From Acetilactobacillus jinshanensis_A (GTDB lineage Bacteria > Bacillota > Bacilli > Lactobacillales > Lactobacillaceae): a DNA stretch of 64,000 bases. The translations under genes were made by a program, and so were the position numbers. Of this stretch, positions 63,342-64,000 are shown one piece after another. Each line of letters begins with the position of its first letter. Within the stretch, counting starts at the first letter, position 1. The notes beneath the pieces were generated by a model. That model ran no database searches and was not told the origin of the DNA. It saw only the letters and a program-made list of their open reading frames with translations. Location of the stretch: the NCBI GenBank assembly GCA_043289735.1, contig CP171343.1, positions 930,001-994,000 of the forward strand. Direction: 5' to 3'.

Positions 63342-64000
63342 TTACGTTAAATTATCAAGCCTCGTCGTCCTAAACAGAACGACCCCGATTTCATGCGGTG
63401 CTCCACTATAAATCGCGGTACTAGCTAAAATAATTCGATGGTTAGTATTAAGCACCCTTAATCGGCAATAAGTCGGTTCTTTTTCCAAGGCTTCATAAAA
63501 GCTGTCTTCATCATGAACCGCCACGTGATTAACGTTTAAGAATACGTCACCAACATGCAGATTCATCTTGGCGGCGGGCGTATGAGGTTCGACGCCCGTT
63601 ACCCGAACGCCGTTAAGCGTTTCCGAGAACCATTGACCGTGCTTGCCATTTACAACTAGCAATCGCTAACAGCATTCCCACGATACCAAGAGCTATCAAG
63701 CGATTACCCATCTGGCGGAATAATTTCCGAGGCTGATGTTTGAAGATGGTCAGTCGTAAACCGATCATTAACGGAATCAACAAGAACGTCACCCGGTGGC
63801 CGTTCATCATAAAGGTCGGGTAAAAACTAAAGAAATGATGGATCGCAGTCCCCGGAACCATAGCTAGCATCGGAATTATCGAAAGTTCTTTAAACGGATA
63901 GCCCGCAATCCGGTTATCCCGCTGATTCCGAAAGAGCCGCGGTACATTATAACGGCCCCCGCATAATTAAAGCGGGAACTATCATAATTAAAACGGGCAC
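63342..64000 (-). pseudogene. PDZ-domain membrane protein (MinJ-like position), frameshifted, 5' end outside window
   Basis: The C-terminal PDZ domain is 63662-63342 (VRVTGVEPHTPAAKMNLHVGDVFLNVNHVAV). Upstream, another frame (63870-63613 and beyond) has TM helices (HRVTFLLIPLMIGLRL, GNRLIALGIVGMLLAI). A one-base change near 63655 would join them. Further upstream, near 63955-63960, a run of five G fits better as six, which would join RFNYDSSRFNYAG to GRYNVPRLFRNQRDN. So at least two shifts. The gene sits before hprK, like the PDZ membrane protein of other lactobacilli. Function unknown. Confidence 0.8.

Noticed and set aside
1..64000. CRISPR arrays, prophage, insertion sequences or defence islands
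   Set aside because: No spaced direct repeats, transposase, integrase or defence-type genes were recognised; the window is core chromosome with decay.

Overview
The window comes from the chromosome of a low-to-moderate G+C Firmicute, almost certainly a member of the Lactobacillaceae. The support is gene order and content: ezrA divergent from rpsD; a mreB-yidD-DUF2969-rodA-metNIQ block; the atpBEFHAGDC operon followed by a DUF1146 gene; the chain PDZ protein-hprK-lgt-gpsA-galU-trxB-uvrBA-rapZ-yvcK-whiA-clpP-gap-pgk-tpiA-secG-rnr-smpB-ung-pta-tsaE; a Val T-box in front of valS; and a Ddl of the D-Ala-D-Lac type. I cannot name the species. Many broken genes and trimmed conserved operons point to a lineage undergoing genome reduction.

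Layout. 1-6.5 kb (minus): valS (cut by the window edge) with its T-box leader, thiI and its cysteine desulfurase partner, and a frameshifted ezrA. 6.6-8.8 kb (plus): rpsD with a long leader, a YueI-like membrane fusion, and a universal stress protein behind a CcpA-type site. 8.8-17 kb (minus): a decayed tag gene, ddl, an SPFH gene, metNIQ, rodA, DUF2969, yidD, mreB, DUF1146. 17-23.5 kb (minus): the whole F1Fo ATP synthase operon with a frameshifted epsilon gene, preceded by a small promoter/mini-ORF/terminator unit. 23.7-27.5 kb (minus): prmC (broken), prfA, a serine hydrolase, a decayed VOC dioxygenase-like gene. 27.6-31.2 kb: tRNA-Gln, tRNA-Glu, kup with an internal stop, and a shattered cation/proton antiporter. 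31.2-39 kb: tagH, a cell-wall glucosaminidase, glmS, the c-di-AMP genes cdaR (broken) and cdaA, a broken DUF1361 gene, murB, and a DnaQ-like exonuclease. 39.2-49.7 kb (minus): an acetyltransferase, a pta-tsaE fusion ORF, ung, smpB, rnr, secG, a ClC channel, tpiA, pgk, gap. 49.9-64 kb: tRNA-Arg and clpP (plus), then whiA, yvcK, rapZ, uvrA, uvrB, trxB, galU, gpsA, lgt, hprK and a frameshifted PDZ membrane protein (minus).

How it fits together. The intact genes form a core set: translation (valS, rpsD, prfA, smpB, rnr, three tRNAs), glycolysis and acetyl-phosphate metabolism (gap, pgk, tpiA, pta), ATP/proton coupling (atp), wall synthesis and shape (ddl, murB, glmS, rodA, mreB, galU), nucleotide excision and uracil repair (uvrAB, ung) and carbon regulation (hprK). 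Genes outside this core carry about 20 small indels or nonsense changes. They cluster in ion homeostasis (kup, antiporter, ClC, cdaR) and accessory functions. No mobile element, prophage, CRISPR array or clear novel multi-gene system was seen. The most unusual items are the mini-ORF/terminator unit before atpB, the YueI-membrane fusion, the internally deleted RapZ, the pta-tsaE fusion, the tRNA-Gln with C at position 33, and the non-random pattern of gene breakage.
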